Assembly (NCBI GenBank): GCA_918807975.1
Contig: OU964922.1
Location: forward strand, 29,314,329 to 29,378,328
Direction: 5' to 3'
Source of the DNA: Aplidium turbinatum
Taxonomy: Eukaryota; Chordata; Ascidiacea; Aplousobranchia; Polyclinidae
DNA: 64,000 nucleotides
The translations under genes were made by a program, and so were the position numbers. The notes beneath the pieces are model-generated. The model was given only the letters and a program-made list of their open reading frames with translations, was not told where the DNA came from and did no database searches. Below, one piece after another: positions 1 through 15,392 of the stretch. Each line of letters opens with the position of its first letter. The first letter of the stretch is position 1.

Positions 1-59
1 CTGTCTGTGAACACCTGTACAACTTGAGTGAAATTTATTGAGAAACACGAGAGTTATGA

Positions 60-500
60 AGCATTTAGTTTGGGGGGTCTGCCGAGGGGGCACAATTTTT
101 TTTATTTTTGGCCATGATTGAGGCCCTATTAACTTACTGCTAAACTAAATTAGTTTAACAACCCAAATTTTTTGCAGGTGATAGTACTTTTTCCAAATAT
201 TGAAAAAACATTTCAGTGCAAATTTTCACTGGGGTCATGGGTAACCTGGATTTTAAAAGGACCCCACTTTTTGCTTTTTTTCATTTTGCCCCATGTTTTA
301 CATTAAATACCTCCCAACCCCTTTAATATTTTGTACCGGTACTGAAATTTTCTCAGTTCATAGAGAATCCTGTAAACAACATTTCTACCAAATTTCAGCC
401 AAAACCAATCAAAAATGGGGTATTGGCAAGGTTTCAAAATTTTGGAAAATTGTGGTTATTCACTTTCAAGCAACGTTATTCTAGTTGTGGTTATTAAGTT
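60..500. repeat. Probable non-coding transposon remnant at the left edge
   Basis: This AT-rich stretch has short G runs and phrases such as aaatttcagccaaa and aaaatggggtattgg. Its texture resembles the subterminal parts of the hAT-like elements at 12354 and 30899. No matching inverted terminus or TSD is visible inside the window, so the assignment rests on style alone. The short open frame here is not a credible gene. Confidence 0.25.
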
Positions 501-2222
501 AGGGCTGTATCGTTGGTTTTATAGACTGTTCTGTTTCAATGAAATTCGTATTGCCTCCAAACTATACTTTAAAACCAGTTGATCTTTAAACAGGTGATAA
601 TATTTGACTACATTGTTGTATATTGATTGACTTTCTATGTTTTGCTTTAAGTTAGGTTGTAACATAAAAATTAAGAATGTTTCTTTCTTCCAACATTGTT
701 TGAGTTTTCCTTCATTTATCCGTTTATTTTTTGGCTATGGCTACTACACTGCATGCATTATAGGCAGGTGGGTGGTGCCCCTTTGGGTCTGAGACATGGG
801 GGGCGAGATATGTCTAGCCTCTCGGTTTTTTGTTAATTTTAACAACTTTGTAAGAAAATTGCCAGTTTTGCACTGTTTACGCAAATGCACAAGACCTTTG
901 TTTAAGTTGTTGTTATTTCTATTTAATGTTGAGTAACGAGTGATTTAAGCTGTTGCGTTGTTTTTTCATTCTCTTTACTTATTTATTTTGTCACGATAGT
1001 TTGGTGTTTGATGGACCATCAAATTCAATCATGAACAAACAACATGTACTGAGTTGTATGTAACTGAGCACTGCATACAGTGCATAGTACATAAGCTTGC
1101 AAAGGTATTTGCAATGTGTTCAGCCATCTGCGAAAATGATTGTCATTGTAAAATTACAAGATTGCGAAATGGAGTCGGCAATTGACAAAGTAAAAACTTT
1201 AAACACGTTAATTTGCCAGAATTCAAATTGCAATTTTCAATGTAATGATTTTTTCCGATTAAAACTTGATGCTGGTATTTAATATTCAAAGCTCACGAAA
1301 CAAAGTAACTGCTTTTTGGAAAATAATATTCACTATTCAGTAAGCAAAAAGAGCTGTTTCAATTAATCATTTTTTAAATTCTTGCATATACAATCGTTCT
1401 TATTATATAGCAATCTATGATCGGTACAGCTAATCTTAAATCTTAGTGGCCGCGTGAAACAATGGTATAAGGTTGGTTGGGTAATAATAGCAGTGATAGA
1501 CGTTTGTTAATGCAGGCAGCTAATCACACAACAAAGTTTTACAGAAAAACATGTGAAAATGAAGTAAAAATGCTTGAAAATTTAAAGCGATACCACACTT
1601 ACCAACAACGATAATCTTCATTGTTAACAGTAACTTGCATTATGTGGGTTATTAAATTGCGCAACGATTTTGGCACGAAAGTTGAAGAAGCAAATGTTGA
1701 GAACGTCAAAGCTGCAATATTTATAATTGCAATCAAAATCATTGAACAACAGACTTTGAGGTGTGGATAGAAAAGCTTCGCTCTCACCAGACAGACATGC
1801 CACACTTTCAATATGAGGATTAATTTTTGGCTTGGATAATCAAATTGGTTGATGGTTATGATATACATTATACACTATATCATATATATACAAATACAAT
1901 ACATCATTCGTCCTCGTGTTAAAGTCTCAACCAGAAAAATGTCTGCTGCTGCCTTAAAATGTATCTTTAAGTTTTACTAAAGTTGCAAATAGTGATCCTG
2001 AAATAGTGACCATGAGCTATAATTATGCCTAGTCTTCAATTCATGTTAAAGTTCATCATTGTTGGGCAACGACACTTTCTTGAGACTGATAGGGTTGACT
2101 GTTGAGCTAAATTTTTGAAAAACTTGTTTGTTTTTTTATACAGGATTGTTGTTTACATTTATCTACAACTGTGTTTTGCATATATTTGATCACACATTCA
2201 AGTTTCATTTACATGCGAAATC
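501..2222 (+). other. Non-coding upstream region of the Hippo kinase, with a possible 5' UTR splice acceptor
   Basis: No conserved coding sequence is visible. A good acceptor (T-rich tract, then tatacag) ends at 2143, 80 bp before the kinase ATG. The kinase mRNA may therefore have an upstream untranslated exon whose donor I could not place. Short frames on either strand look random. Confidence 0.3.
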
Positions 2223-5225
<3,003 letters not shown>

Positions 5226-5530
5226 GGGCTGAGATGTCTTCGTTATCGCTTCATCATTATCCATTCGAAACGCACACGGTAAACAGATTTTGTTTAAAAT
5301 CAAGATCAACTGCCCTTATACAATTTTTGGTTGAAAACAAGTTGTACTTTCTTTCTAGCGACATTGTCACTGTGTTGCGTGAACTACAGAAGCCTGTTCT
5401 TAAGATCGATCGGGCTGTCGCTTTCTTTCGTGGTCGTTTATAAATGTGTTGACAAAGGTCATATTATTTTGCGTACAGTTCAAAAATATCAATCGACCAT
5501 ATTTTGTTAATGTCGCTTAGAATTATTATG

Positions 5531-5536
5531 AATAAA
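5531..5536 (+). terminator. Candidate poly(A) signal of the Hippo kinase gene
   Basis: AATAAA lies about 305 bp after the kinase stop codon. A second AATAAA at 6344 could serve a longer transcript. The choice of site is not visible from sequence. Confidence 0.45.
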
Positions 5537-7095
5537 ATATCAAAGGCAGCCCTGGTTTTTCTAGTTTTGCCTTCGTCATTGTTTTTGTACATTGACTCCA
5601 AATTATGTTTCTGCACTTGAGTTATAAATGGGCATATTGAGGAATTATCGACCCAAACCAAAATTTAGTTGGAACCTGAAAGTGCAATTTTTAGCATGAA
5701 ACAACCGTCGCTGTTTGAAAGTTTGTCGATGCAGGAGTTCTTAATCTTTTTACGCTAGTTGCCTTTTGGCAATTTTCTTTAGATAAATTTTAGTCCTGCT
5801 ATATTGGACGGGAATCTGCGTTTTTCACATCATTTTCATAGAATTCAACCTTTTTGTGGTTGCATTTGTACCCAGGAACCTCTGTTCTGTTGGGATGATC
5901 TTATTTTTGGATTCTTTTGCGTTCAGAATAAGTTTAAACGAAGTACCGCCAGTGTGAAAATGCATCAGAAAGTGTTATTGTATTACTAAAAGCCACATGA
6001 GGTCATCCTGTTTGTTTACCTGCTATTTGTTTTCTTTCACTTTAGCATGGGGATAGAAGGATATTTCTAGTTCATAAAATTATTACAAAAAAAGTTTTCA
6101 CCCGTTTAATTGCTTTGTCATTCGAACTCATCATATTTATCATCAACAGGTTTTTGGTTGTATTTACCGAACAATATTCACAAATATAAAGCAATGTTGG
6201 TTTTTAATCGTTGTAATTTGCTATCTATAGCATTCCTTTCAAAACTGCGACGTTAAACTGAAAGCTGAATTGTCGTTTACACATCACCACACTTTTCTTG
6301 TTAAAAGGATGTTTTTCTTTTATATTTTTTTCTAGTATTTCGAAATAAATATAATGAAATTATACTTGTAAATCGTCTGTATAACATGCCGTGCTGTTGT
6401 TGTATCAAAACTTTTACCTTGTCGTCTGCAGATGTTTGGTCGATGTCAAAAAGAAAGATTATGGTTGGTAGGGCATTTTAAAGCGACACTCTGGTTTGTT
6501 CGATTATTTTTCTCCGAAAAACCCTCTTCAATGTCTGTTTCCATAATGTACGTTTTTTATCACAAATCATCTTATTGTCGTAACTGCTTCATTTGTACCC
6601 CCATGGTTGGTCGTAACTATCCAGGCAGAAAAATCCGTCATTTTTACTGTCTTATGTATATCTGTTGCCAAGCCAACCACCCAATCTTGTGACAAACTTT
6701 TAGTTTTGAAGTTTGGTGTTAGCCCGAACGTGAGTGTAGAGCACGAGAAAAAAGTCCAATTGAAAATTTAATCAATATTGTGAAAACATATTTGTAAGAC
6801 TTATTAGTTCTTGAAAATCTTGTCAACGTTTTTATGTCTGTGTACATTGAACCAATGTAAATGAAAAAAGGGATTTTACTCTGTGTGAGCCGACATTACC
6901 TGAGCTTATACTTCCTCAATACAGTTTGCTTTCAAGAAACTGGCCATCTCCCAGTTTCGCAATGTCTTTTTACATCAGTACAACCTTACAGCACTGTTAA
7001 AAAGAACAAGCTTTGTTAGCTGGCACCATTCAAAAACAAATTCATGCAAAAAACAGTTTTAGAAAACGATTCAAAATAACAATTGCTGTGGCCAC

Positions 7096-7145
7096 GTCAA
7101 GACAAAATCGTCTTGAGTGTCTAGTCAAGACGACTTTGTCATGAC
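7096..7145. repeat. 50-nt stem-loop
   Basis: GTCAAGACAAAATCGTCTTGA is mirrored by an inverted copy with 18 of 21 positions matching and a spacer of about 8 nt. It sits alone between the kinase gene and the transposon block. It could be a tiny MITE relic or a structured RNA; nothing decides between them. Confidence 0.5.
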
Positions 7146-7819
7146 GTATTTGGTCTACCATGTCCTGAAACAGCCAGCGCTGTATATAAACGAGGTTGTT
7201 TTTAGCTAGCAGACAATGGCTTGTTGTTGCAATTCACAGAATGTATGTTTCATCTCAAGCGTTTGCTTATTTATTTTATAAGTTGTGGTAAACAGTTAAA
7301 GAACTTAAATTAAAGATTCAACAAAGTGTGGTTGTGCAAATCTTTTTTTTATCGCCACATTACTTTTTTGTGAATGTCTTTGTGAAATGTTGAAGTTTTT
7401 CCTCCAGCCTTATTTCATGTAGAAATGTAAAAGTGTAGGGAGTTGCATTAGAAACAGTGCAATTTGCAAACAAAGTTCACTGTGTACATTGTCGACCACG
7501 TGTATTCAAGATACTTTTAAAAAAGGTAGAAAGGTCTGTTTGTTTTGTTAATGTGCAAATCACAACTGTTCAGTTTGTGGTCATTAAGATCAGAGAGTCC
7601 AAAAACGTGGATCCTGTTTTACTTGCCTGCCACTAGCATTGTAAAAAAAACTGAAAGACAAATTGTGTTGTATTCCATCATATTTTAAATTAAACAGAAT
7701 CGCTTTTTAACCTTGCAGCAATATGTAGTTTGGCAAGCTATTAGCAGATGCGGTGCTACTATGGTATTGCAATAGCGGCTTTGTTGAACGAATTTCAACG
7801 GAACCAGCAACCATGTTTC

Positions 7820-8010
7820 AACAGGTTCGTCCAGCTGGTTAAGGAGCCGAACAGCAAGATCAAGCAGCGCTGATTGAACTCTCGCTTGAGCAGTGCATTT
7901 GAAGGACCGCTCTCCTTTCAGCAACATTGAGTGGAATAATTTACAAAAAACAAGCAGAACTTCATTCTGTCAATATCAGAGACTGCGTCAATGGTTCAAA
8001 GCATCTGCCA
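7820..8010 (+). mobile_element. tRNA-derived SINE copy, degraded 5' part
   Basis: A degenerate tRNA-like A-box region (cagctggttaaggagccg) is followed by cgcttgagcagtgcattt and then cagcaacattgagtggaat. These match, in order, the better preserved SINE at 54111-54400. A second, more decayed tRNA-like head may start near 8092 (gccccgacagatcattcgg). Confidence 0.6.
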
Positions 8011-8476
8011 TTACAGTATCGTGTTTGAAACTGCCAGGGCACTTACACAAGAACAGTATCTAAACAAAAGATTTTTGTTTCGATGTTTACTGCCCCGACA
8101 GATCATTCGGTTAAGCGACCGAAGTACAGCATAATCACAGAACAACGGTTTAACTCGCGAAGTGTTCACTTCAATTACAAACTTCAGGGACACCTCTACA
8201 TTTAGCGGCTCCCAGAAGACAGTTTGATAACCGAGACAAGACTTCAATCTGTGACCGGGCCAGCGGTTTAAAGCCTCTTCTTCCAGGCGAAACTGCCACA
8301 ATCAATCTTCCAAAGAGGCTTTCTCGAACCCAGAATGACGACTCCCACATTCAGTCAACCGAGGTCTCTTCCAATAGAGTGGAAAATAGGAGTTTTCTTT
8401 ACATAATATACAAGAAATATTATTTCGATTAATGCCTTTAAACTGTTGCAGCACCTGCCTTTCTTCACCCTTAAAG

Positions 8477-8910
8477 TAGGGGGGTGTGTTATTTGACGAA
8501 TTTCACGATGGCAACGTGGTACGGTGCTTAAAATATGTGGAGTAGTATCCAAATCCGGAATATGAAAATAATTATCATATTGGACCACCCTAACCCCCAT
8601 GTACATGCCCCCTGAAAAGGGGGTATCCATAAATTCACCAAAATATGAGTTTTTAAGCCTTTTCACCAAACGACGTGTATTTTGGCGGTATTTATGGTGC
8701 TCCTATAGGGGTTTTCGGGGTCTGTGAGTTCAAATATGGCATTAGAAATTACCTCCAAAAATCCAATATAATGGTAATCCAATATGGCGGCCAAAATGGC
8801 GCTTAGAATGGGTACTTTCGTAAAGTTTAACCAAACATAATCATGTAATATGTTGAATTATAGGTTTTCGGGGGCGTAGAATACGAATTCATGATTATTT
8901 CAAACAAAAA
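8477..8910 (+). repeat. Left long terminal inverted repeat of transposon 1
   Basis: Colinear with the reverse complement of 11300-11716. Shared landmarks include catgtacatgggggt, ggggtctgtg, gccaaaatggcg/gccattttggc and gggcgtagaatacgaatt. Similarity is patchy, which suggests an old insertion. Confidence 0.8.
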
Positions 8911-8974
8911 TAAGCTGATAACAGCATATTTTCAAACTTATGACGTATATGTAATTTAGTATAAAACACAGTAT

Positions 8975-11200
8975 TCAGCTCTTTGTTAGATTCATGCCGT
9001 CAAGAACAGAATTTAAATCAGTCATCGTAAAATCCGCTTTGCCACTCAAATTACTCCGGTAAGTTTTCAGATTGGCTCCATAAACAGAAGATGGCAACTT
9101 TTTATGGTCTTTCAATAAACGAAAAATGTCACTTTGTTTTGGAACTGAGAGTGCAGTGTCACGGGCGTATCTGATCTCGAGGTATAACCGCTTCTGTTTC
9201 TCAATCTCTGTTATATTACTATTTAGAATCTCATCCACATCAGAGTCCTTCGTAAAAGGATCGCCTTGTTTTTTCAGTTTGTTTAAATCATTATTTCGTC
9301 TTTTATCAAATTGTGCTACATTAGCTATTTTTTTGCCGTCGAGGCCCTGTTGTTGCAAATGCTTCTGTTGCTCATCCCAGGCTTTCATTATGACGGGAAT
9401 CGTAAACTTTGCAATGTTGCCATATTCTCGGAATGAACCAGAAGATTTGGATTCTATCAAGTCCTGTGATTTGGCCTTTACTTGAACAGTCGACGCACAC
9501 TTTAAGTTCTTGGCGCCTCGTTGTTTGAGTTCATAATTTATGAATCCTACCGCCCGTTCTGAATCCAGATTGTGTATAGGGGCACTTTCTAGTTTTTCCG
9601 AATCCATTCTTGACAGAGCAATCTCCGATACCTCATCTGAAAATCCAAATATGTCCCCTTTCTGGCGTTGGAAACCATCCGCTAGTTTTGGTAATAACAG
9701 GACGTGTGTCTTTAATTGCTTTACTTAGTGACGTACGGATATCTTGGCTGTATGTTGTCTGGTTGAAGCGTTCCAGGGAAATGAAGTTGAGTGCAGGCTG
9801 TTGGAGATTGAACAAAGCCTGAGCATCGGTTTCACGAAGGTTTTTATTCAGTGTTTGGAAAGCTTCTGTTAGCTTTGAATACTTAGTAGTTTTTGCCGTA
9901 GTGAGGGATAGAAAAGGTTCTACCAGATGCAATCCAATCAGTGCTCCTACAACGTACATTACTCTCATGAAATCTAGTTCTAGAAAACATCTTACAATAC
10001 AAGCGAGCTGGTTTGTTACTTGCTCAAATTTTTGTAGAAATCTATTCACGTCTTGAAGATGGTGAACAACTACAGCGCAAGTGAGTGTCAACCAATTAAA
10101 TCTTTCATCTTTTAAACATAGGGAAAGATTCTTTTTCGGCGCTATGAAGATATCAAAATCCACTGCTCTGTTCCAAGGCTTATGATTGAAGTCGTGGTTT
10201 ACGAGCCTTGTTATGCAATCGAGTGCTTGCTCGGTCACACTTGAATGTGTATTAGCCTACTTGCTTCAACGAGGAATTTTGAATAGATTTTGTCCTTTCC
10301 AAGAGCGTTCTCTATCTCTGCCGATAACCTCGTGATTATTCTATTGAACATCAATGTTGGATGCACATTACAGAAGAGGTGATCAGGAATGTGCCCAGTC
10401 TCAAGTCTTTCAGCTACAAATTTCTCTACCTCTAGATTGTGCAAAGTCTGATCAGTAAGAATGAAGTCAAGTTTTTCAAACAGAAGTTTGGTGCTAACTC
10501 CACTAGCAGCTGATAACACATTTAACACGGCAATCTTCAGTTCTGCTAGGTTTTCACGAGTCTCGGATGCAATTGGCAATGTTGGTAGTGGTCGAAACAT
10601 GCCATTTACCGTTACACCCTGAACTGAGAAGGACCCAGCTCCTTGCTTTTTTGATCCGTCATCTGCGTACGTAACTGCAGATTTTTCATCGCTGTCCATC
10701 ATCTGTTTTACGATTTCATCTAACGCCAAAGCTTCTAAACTTCGCCCCACCTGTTTCACGTTGCGCTTATCAGGCAACGTATCTCTATCTATTTCATCGG
10801 GAGACTCATTATGAAGTTTCCATTTTTGACCAAAAACCTTATTGCCGATGGTCACAACGGCCGCTGCCGCCTGTGTTTCTGACATATGGTTGACGCTTTT
10901 TAATTTGTCCATTGCCTCGTAAACCTCTGGACGCACTTTTCGTTCACCTAAACGGATGTGACGATACTGCGCTGGCATGTCATCATGTTCATCAGATATA
11001 CTGAGACCAAAATTGAGCTTTCGTTTCTTTCTGTGTCCTCTTGAAACTTCCTCGGAATCACTTACTTCATACTCGCTTCGTTTTTTTCAGCTGATTGTTC
11101 GGAGGAGCCACTTAGCCTATCTCTGCTTTTTCTTCCAAGTATGATTTTTCTACGACAGCCGTCTGGCGCGATCTGTCGATACTCTGCATATCCTGAGGAT
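8975..11200 (-). pseudogene. Broken transposase of transposon 1
   Basis: The reading order on the minus strand is about 11200 to 8975, in open blocks at 11250-11062, 10978-10235, 10238-9633 and 9607-8975. The blocks join only through frameshifts, for example near 11090 in an A run, near 10238, and near 9650 in a G run. The second block holds an acidic/basic leader with KKRK just upstream, then YADDGS, and 69 residues later TDQTLHN, then FCNVHP. I read these as the first two catalytic aspartates and the following His of an RNase-H-fold DDE enzyme. The third block has DERFNW in the place where relatives carry ARWM. The last block is charged, ends near LNSVLDGMN, and has no recognised domain. 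I cannot name the family. Confidence 0.72.
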
Positions 11201-11299
11201 ATTGCTAAACACAATGCAAAATAACAAGCATAATTCATCAGTATGAACATGTATAAATACTAAGGTATATTCACTGTGCATGCCAGGAAAGAATAAGCC

Positions 11300-11716
11300 T
11301 ACTTTTGGGATCAAATTCGTATTCTACGCCCTCGAAAACTTATAATTCGACATATCACACAACTATGTTTGGTCAAAATTTACAAAAGTACCTATTCCAA
11401 GCCCCATTTTGGCCGCCATATTGAAATACCGCCATATTGAAAATTCTTAGGAATTTTCTAATGTCATATTTGAACACACAGACCCCGAAAAGCCACATAT
11501 GAGTAAGATAAATACCACCAAAACGCAAGTATAGTGGGTGAAAAGGCCAACAATCTCATATTTTTCTGAAAATAGGGGTACCTTATATTCAGGGGGCATG
11601 TACATGGGGGTTAGGGGAATCGTATGTCGAGTTTTCATAAATATTCTAGATTTTGATACTGCTCCACAAATTTTTAGCAGCGTATGGTATGAATCGACAA
11701 TTAACACACCCCCCTA
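11300..11716 (-). repeat. Right long terminal inverted repeat of transposon 1
   Basis: Inverted partner of 8477-8910. It begins near cgtattctacgccctcgaaaa and ends CACACCCCCCTA at the TSD. Confidence 0.8.
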
Positions 11717-11899
11717 CTTAAAGATAGTGACTTACAGGATATTATGACCAGTACCGAGCAACCCTGGTGTCGTTTTTTCATCCAATGAGAAAAATTTGAA
11801 CCAGTGGGAGTCGTCGTAGTATGACGTTATAATTCAATGCAAAAGATAATCATTTCTAAAAAAAAAATGAAGCTAGAGACCTTGCACAATGTAATATTG

Positions 11900-12010
11900 A
11901 TTGTAAAAATCTTTATCCCCAAACTGAGAAAGCTTGTTCCTGAAAGTTTCTCATACTTGTAGAAGCTTTGAACTACTGGCAGACGCTGAACCGATTTGTC
12001 ACTAAGTTAT
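11900..12010 (-). mobile_element. SINE 3' tail fragment
   Basis: The sequence attgattg, then ctttatccccaaactgagaaagc, then tttctcatacttgtagaagctt matches the 3' part of the SINEs at 47121 and 48588 in the same orientation. No tRNA-like head is present. Confidence 0.65.
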
Positions 12011-12810
12011 GTGGGCAAACAGTTTAAATAATGTATTTCAGATTAGGACTAAAATGACTGTACGTCTTCGGAGAGGTGGGAGAAACTAGTGGGTGGAGAA
12101 ACGCAGTGATGCATTAAAAAACTTTTTTAATAAGTAATAAAAGCAAGCACCTTCACAGATACAAAGAAGGTAATTTATTCAACAATTACGGGAATAATTT
12201 ATACACAAAACCTATGGAAACGGCAGCACAATGATAACCAGCAGTGCAGTCTTGTCGTAACACGTTTACCGTGTGATTGCTGTACAAATCATTTCGGTAT
12301 GAAGCGAGCGATGCAAGAAGCAATATTGACCTCATTCTTCAGTGACTAAACAGTAGGGTGTTTTTCGTTTTTTTACCATTTTTGAAATTCAAAATGCCTG
12401 GGGTCCCATCAGGTGGTATTTAGGGTAAAAAGTTTAAACCCCAATTTTTTTTCAATTATGACGTCATATTGAGGTGGTCCACGAGGTTTAAAATTTTTGG
12501 GCCTCAAAATCTCGAAATTTGGTCGTATTTCTGGAACCACTCATTATAGATCGTCAAAATGCGCAGAAGGGTCGGTTTCCTATACCTGATGTAGAGAATA
12601 TTAAGGTCTATCTGCTTCAGAAAAACAGTTATTTCAAAAAATCTGATTTTCGGTCTATTTTCTCCTGATGAACAGAGATCACGTGATCAAGATAAGAAGT
12701 TTTTCTGTATTTTTCCATCTTGGAAGCTGCTATTGCGTAATAATAGTCCTTCTGCGTTTTGCAAGAGATGAAGGAGATTTTAAGAGCAAGAGATTTTAAG
12801 AGTTAAGTGA

Positions 12811-12890
12811 GGCTTCCCGTGACGCACCGAGTATTGAACACGGGCCGGTAGAGTGAGGCACCACTCCACTGACCGCTACGCCACTCAATG
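12811..12890 (-). mobile_element. tRNA-like SINE head inside transposon 2
   Basis: Read on the minus strand, an A-box-like tggcgtagcggtcagtgg is followed by a degenerate B box around gtgttcaatactcgg. It lies between the left inverted repeat and the transposase remnant, so it either inserted later or was captured. It lacks the acceptor stem of a working tRNA. Confidence 0.5.
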
Positions 12891-13035
12891 GAGAAAAGGG
12901 ATTAAAACAATTGCTGCGCGGAAACAAACGGCCACCCCCACTAGTGGGGAACAAACCGACGATGGATTATGATGATGAAATGGTAATTTGAAGGTATTAC
13001 TATTATAATATTAATGTAACCTTTGAGGAAGAGAT

Positions 13036-14205
13036 ATGCTGCTCACCTGCTTTAGATTAAGTGTCATTATGGCATTAAGGTCAGGTATTAGTAAGTCGAT
13101 GCAAAACTTCAAGGAATTGGAGAGAAATGTGCTTCTCCTTAATTCAGATATAGTCAGTCACTATTTTTACTTGAGGAAGAAAGTAGCCGAAACTAATCCT
13201 AAGTTTTTGAAGAAAATACCCCATTTGAAAAATGAACTGCTGAAAGATGTAGTTGGCATATGGAACAAAGCTGGTCTTCCAGTGCTTAGCAAACAGAGAA
13301 ACCTAGCACTTCTGGCATACAATCTGCCAAAGCATCGGCACTACTATGTTTGAAACAGAGAAAAAGAAATGAAGTAGTTAGATGTCTACACAGTAGCGAA
13401 AGCGACTCTGATGGGGATATGAATTGGGAAGATGATAAGGAATACGAGCCTCTGAAACCAGCTGTTTGGGGGAAAGTGTACAAGAAAGTACATTCTTTTT
13501 CCATAAATGATAGAAGTTGTGTACTTGCTGATCGTAGGATGACTTCGGTACGCCAGCAGTCAGATCTTATGAGGTCGGTTCTTGGAAAAGATCAAGTAGC
13601 TGCAATGCTGCATCACCTTCGACAGTACACCGCCAACGACAAAAAACGAGAGAAAAATCTCTGATTGAAAATGATAACCTTCTCAACTCAGCTTCTGCCA
13701 TGCAGTTATGTTATGATGGGCGCGTTGTCGATAAAATAGATCGATACGTTTTCTTGGGCTAACTTGTTGATGATAATGGCATGAAGCACGAAAGTGTGCT
13801 TGCTGTTAAATCTTTTCCCAAAAGTGTGTCGGTCACTGCAGAACTGATTTTTGGCACCATCATCCAGGAGGCTTACAGAGTTCACCTATGGCTGATACGA
13901 CTGCTCTCAACACAGGAAAAAAGTCCGGAGTCAATACTCGACTGGTCAATTATTTTAATGATGAAGTTGGTCATGATATTCATACCCTTAAATACATGTT
14001 CCACATAAACGAAATATATCTTTCCCATGTCATTTCGTTTGTGGACGGCACCAAGAAGGGTCTCCGAACAATGCAAGATAGGGCATTGCTTAACCAGATA
14101 GCAAGACTAGACAAGCCCAGTAGGCTACTGAAACCTTCACACCAACTATTGTTACGCAATAACAGCTTCCAAGAGTGGAAAAATACAGAAAAACTTTTAT
14201 CTTGA
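13036..14205 (+). pseudogene. Broken transposase of transposon 2
   Basis: Open blocks at 13036-13353, 13350-13664, 13670-13860 (with a TAA near 13772) and 13888-14205 form one decayed protein. The first block has a helix with DVVGIWNKAGLPV, an N-terminal feature also hinted at in the element at 30899 (DILSFYYKAN). The second has an acidic serine-rich linker (SSESDSDGD). The third has LCYDGR with Asp at 13715. The fourth has ADTTALNTG with Asp at 13894, about 60 codons later, followed by FHINEIYL. This order matches the other two elements of the lineage. Confidence 0.72.
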
Positions 14206-15337
14206 TCACCTGATCATTGTTCATCAGGAGAAGATAGACCAAAAATCAGATTTTTTGAAATAACTCTTTTTCTGAAGCAGATAGACCTTAATATTCTCTA
14301 CATCAGGTATAGGAAACCATTCTGCGCATTTTGATACTAATTTTGTCGATCTATGATAAGCAGTTCCGGAGATATGGCCAAATTTCGAAATTTTGAGGCC
14401 CACAAATTTCAAACCTCGTGGACCACCTCAATATGACGTCATAATTGAAAAAAATTGGGGTGTAAACTTTTTTCCCCAAATACTACCAGATGGGACCCCA
14501 GGCATTTTGAATTTCAAAAATGGTGAAAAAATGAAACACACTACTAAACAGACTATGCATCTCAACATACTAATTTGGACAGAATAAACGACTCTTTTAA
14601 AGCAAATTATGAAAATAAATAAATGGAAACTGCGTGGTATACACAGTACAAGTAATTATTTTTCCCTAACAAGCCACCAAAACGAATTGTTGCCAAATTC
14701 AGGGTCTCTTGAGCGCAATTCCTTTCACAATAGACCCTGTTCTTGTGTAGCTTTGTGTTCTTATATGCAATTCTGTAGCGGAAGAATGTACGAACTTATG
14801 GCTTACGAATAGAATTTAGAAGACTCGATAAAAAACGTACACAAATTTGTACATTGGCACGTTCCAAATGCAATAAAAATTAGCAGCAACCAACACAAGA
14901 GATACAGTACATTTAAGCAACGCAGGCCTCACTGAAAGACAACAACCGTACTTCAACGACAGGGATATCAATGCACGAATTAAAAACAACATGGTGTTAC
15001 ATTGTTGCGCATGGAAGTAGGCACTCGCCACCTATATCATGGACGAGTGATTTACAAGTCAGCAGTTGTGAACTGAGCATGTGACAACTGAGCTAGCAAC
15101 ACTTTAGCAAGTGGCTGAAAGTTGGTAAATGATGAAACTGGGAAGTAACAACTGTGCGAGCCATAACCTGGCAAGTCAGCAAATTCAGTTTAGCAAGCCA
15201 TGACCAAACAAGTCCGATGCTACGTGAAAAATCTTATTTGCTGACTTGACAGTAGCCTAAAAGCACCTGCTGTCAAGTTGAAGCACTTGCTGAGTTGTCA
15301 CATGCCGAGTAGTCACGCGACCACAATGGACCAGTTC

Positions 15338-15392
15338 CCAGACAGCACATCAATCATGTTTGTCAATGTAAAAAACGACTGATTTGTTGTCT
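15338..15392. mobile_element. CAGACAGC-type hairpin MITE
   Basis: The left end cccagacagcac and right end gatttgttgtct flank a tcaatgtaaaaaacg core. It is a short member of the family clustered in the GLDC introns. Confidence 0.55.

Larger units (their letters stand above)
5226..7799 (+). other. Kinase 3' UTR and intergenic region
   Basis: No coding sequence is visible. Polyadenylation signals AATAAA occur at 5531-5536 and 6344-6349 and would give 3' UTRs of about 0.3 or 1.1 kb. A degenerate piece of the CAGACAGC-type MITE lies near 6622. Short frames in this stretch have no recognisable similarity. Confidence 0.4.
8477..11716 (-). mobile_element. hAT-like TIR transposon 1, 3.24 kb, with long inverted repeats and transposase remnant
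   Basis: The ends read TAGGGGGGTGTGTTA and its complement, flanked by the exact 7-bp direct repeat CTTAAAG (8470-8476 and 11717-11723). The inverted repeats extend inward for about 420 bp (8477-8910 against 11300-11716), diverged but colinear. The interior codes on the minus strand for a broken transposase. I infer a DNA transposon of a hAT-like DDE lineage related to the elements at 12354 and 30899. A 7-bp rather than 8-bp TSD may reflect a small change at one flank. Confidence 0.88.
12354..14543 (+). mobile_element. hAT-like TIR transposon 2, 2.19 kb, with 8-bp TSD
   Basis: The element is flanked by the exact 8-bp direct repeat CTAAACAG (12346-12353 and 14544-14551). Its termini are TAGGGTG on the left and TAGTGTG on the right, read inward. 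The inverted repeats run about 390 bp, covering 12354-12745 and 14150-14543. Shared landmarks include aaaatgcctggggtcccatc, aatatgacgtcat and ctacatcaggtatagg. The interior encodes a broken transposase on the plus strand and contains a tRNA-like SINE head at 12811-12890. Confidence 0.93.

Noticed and set aside
8975-10978. A multi-gene operon of three host genes on the minus strand
   Set aside because: The blocks lie in shifted frames of one protein, and the whole lies between matched inverted repeats with a TSD. It is a decayed transposase.
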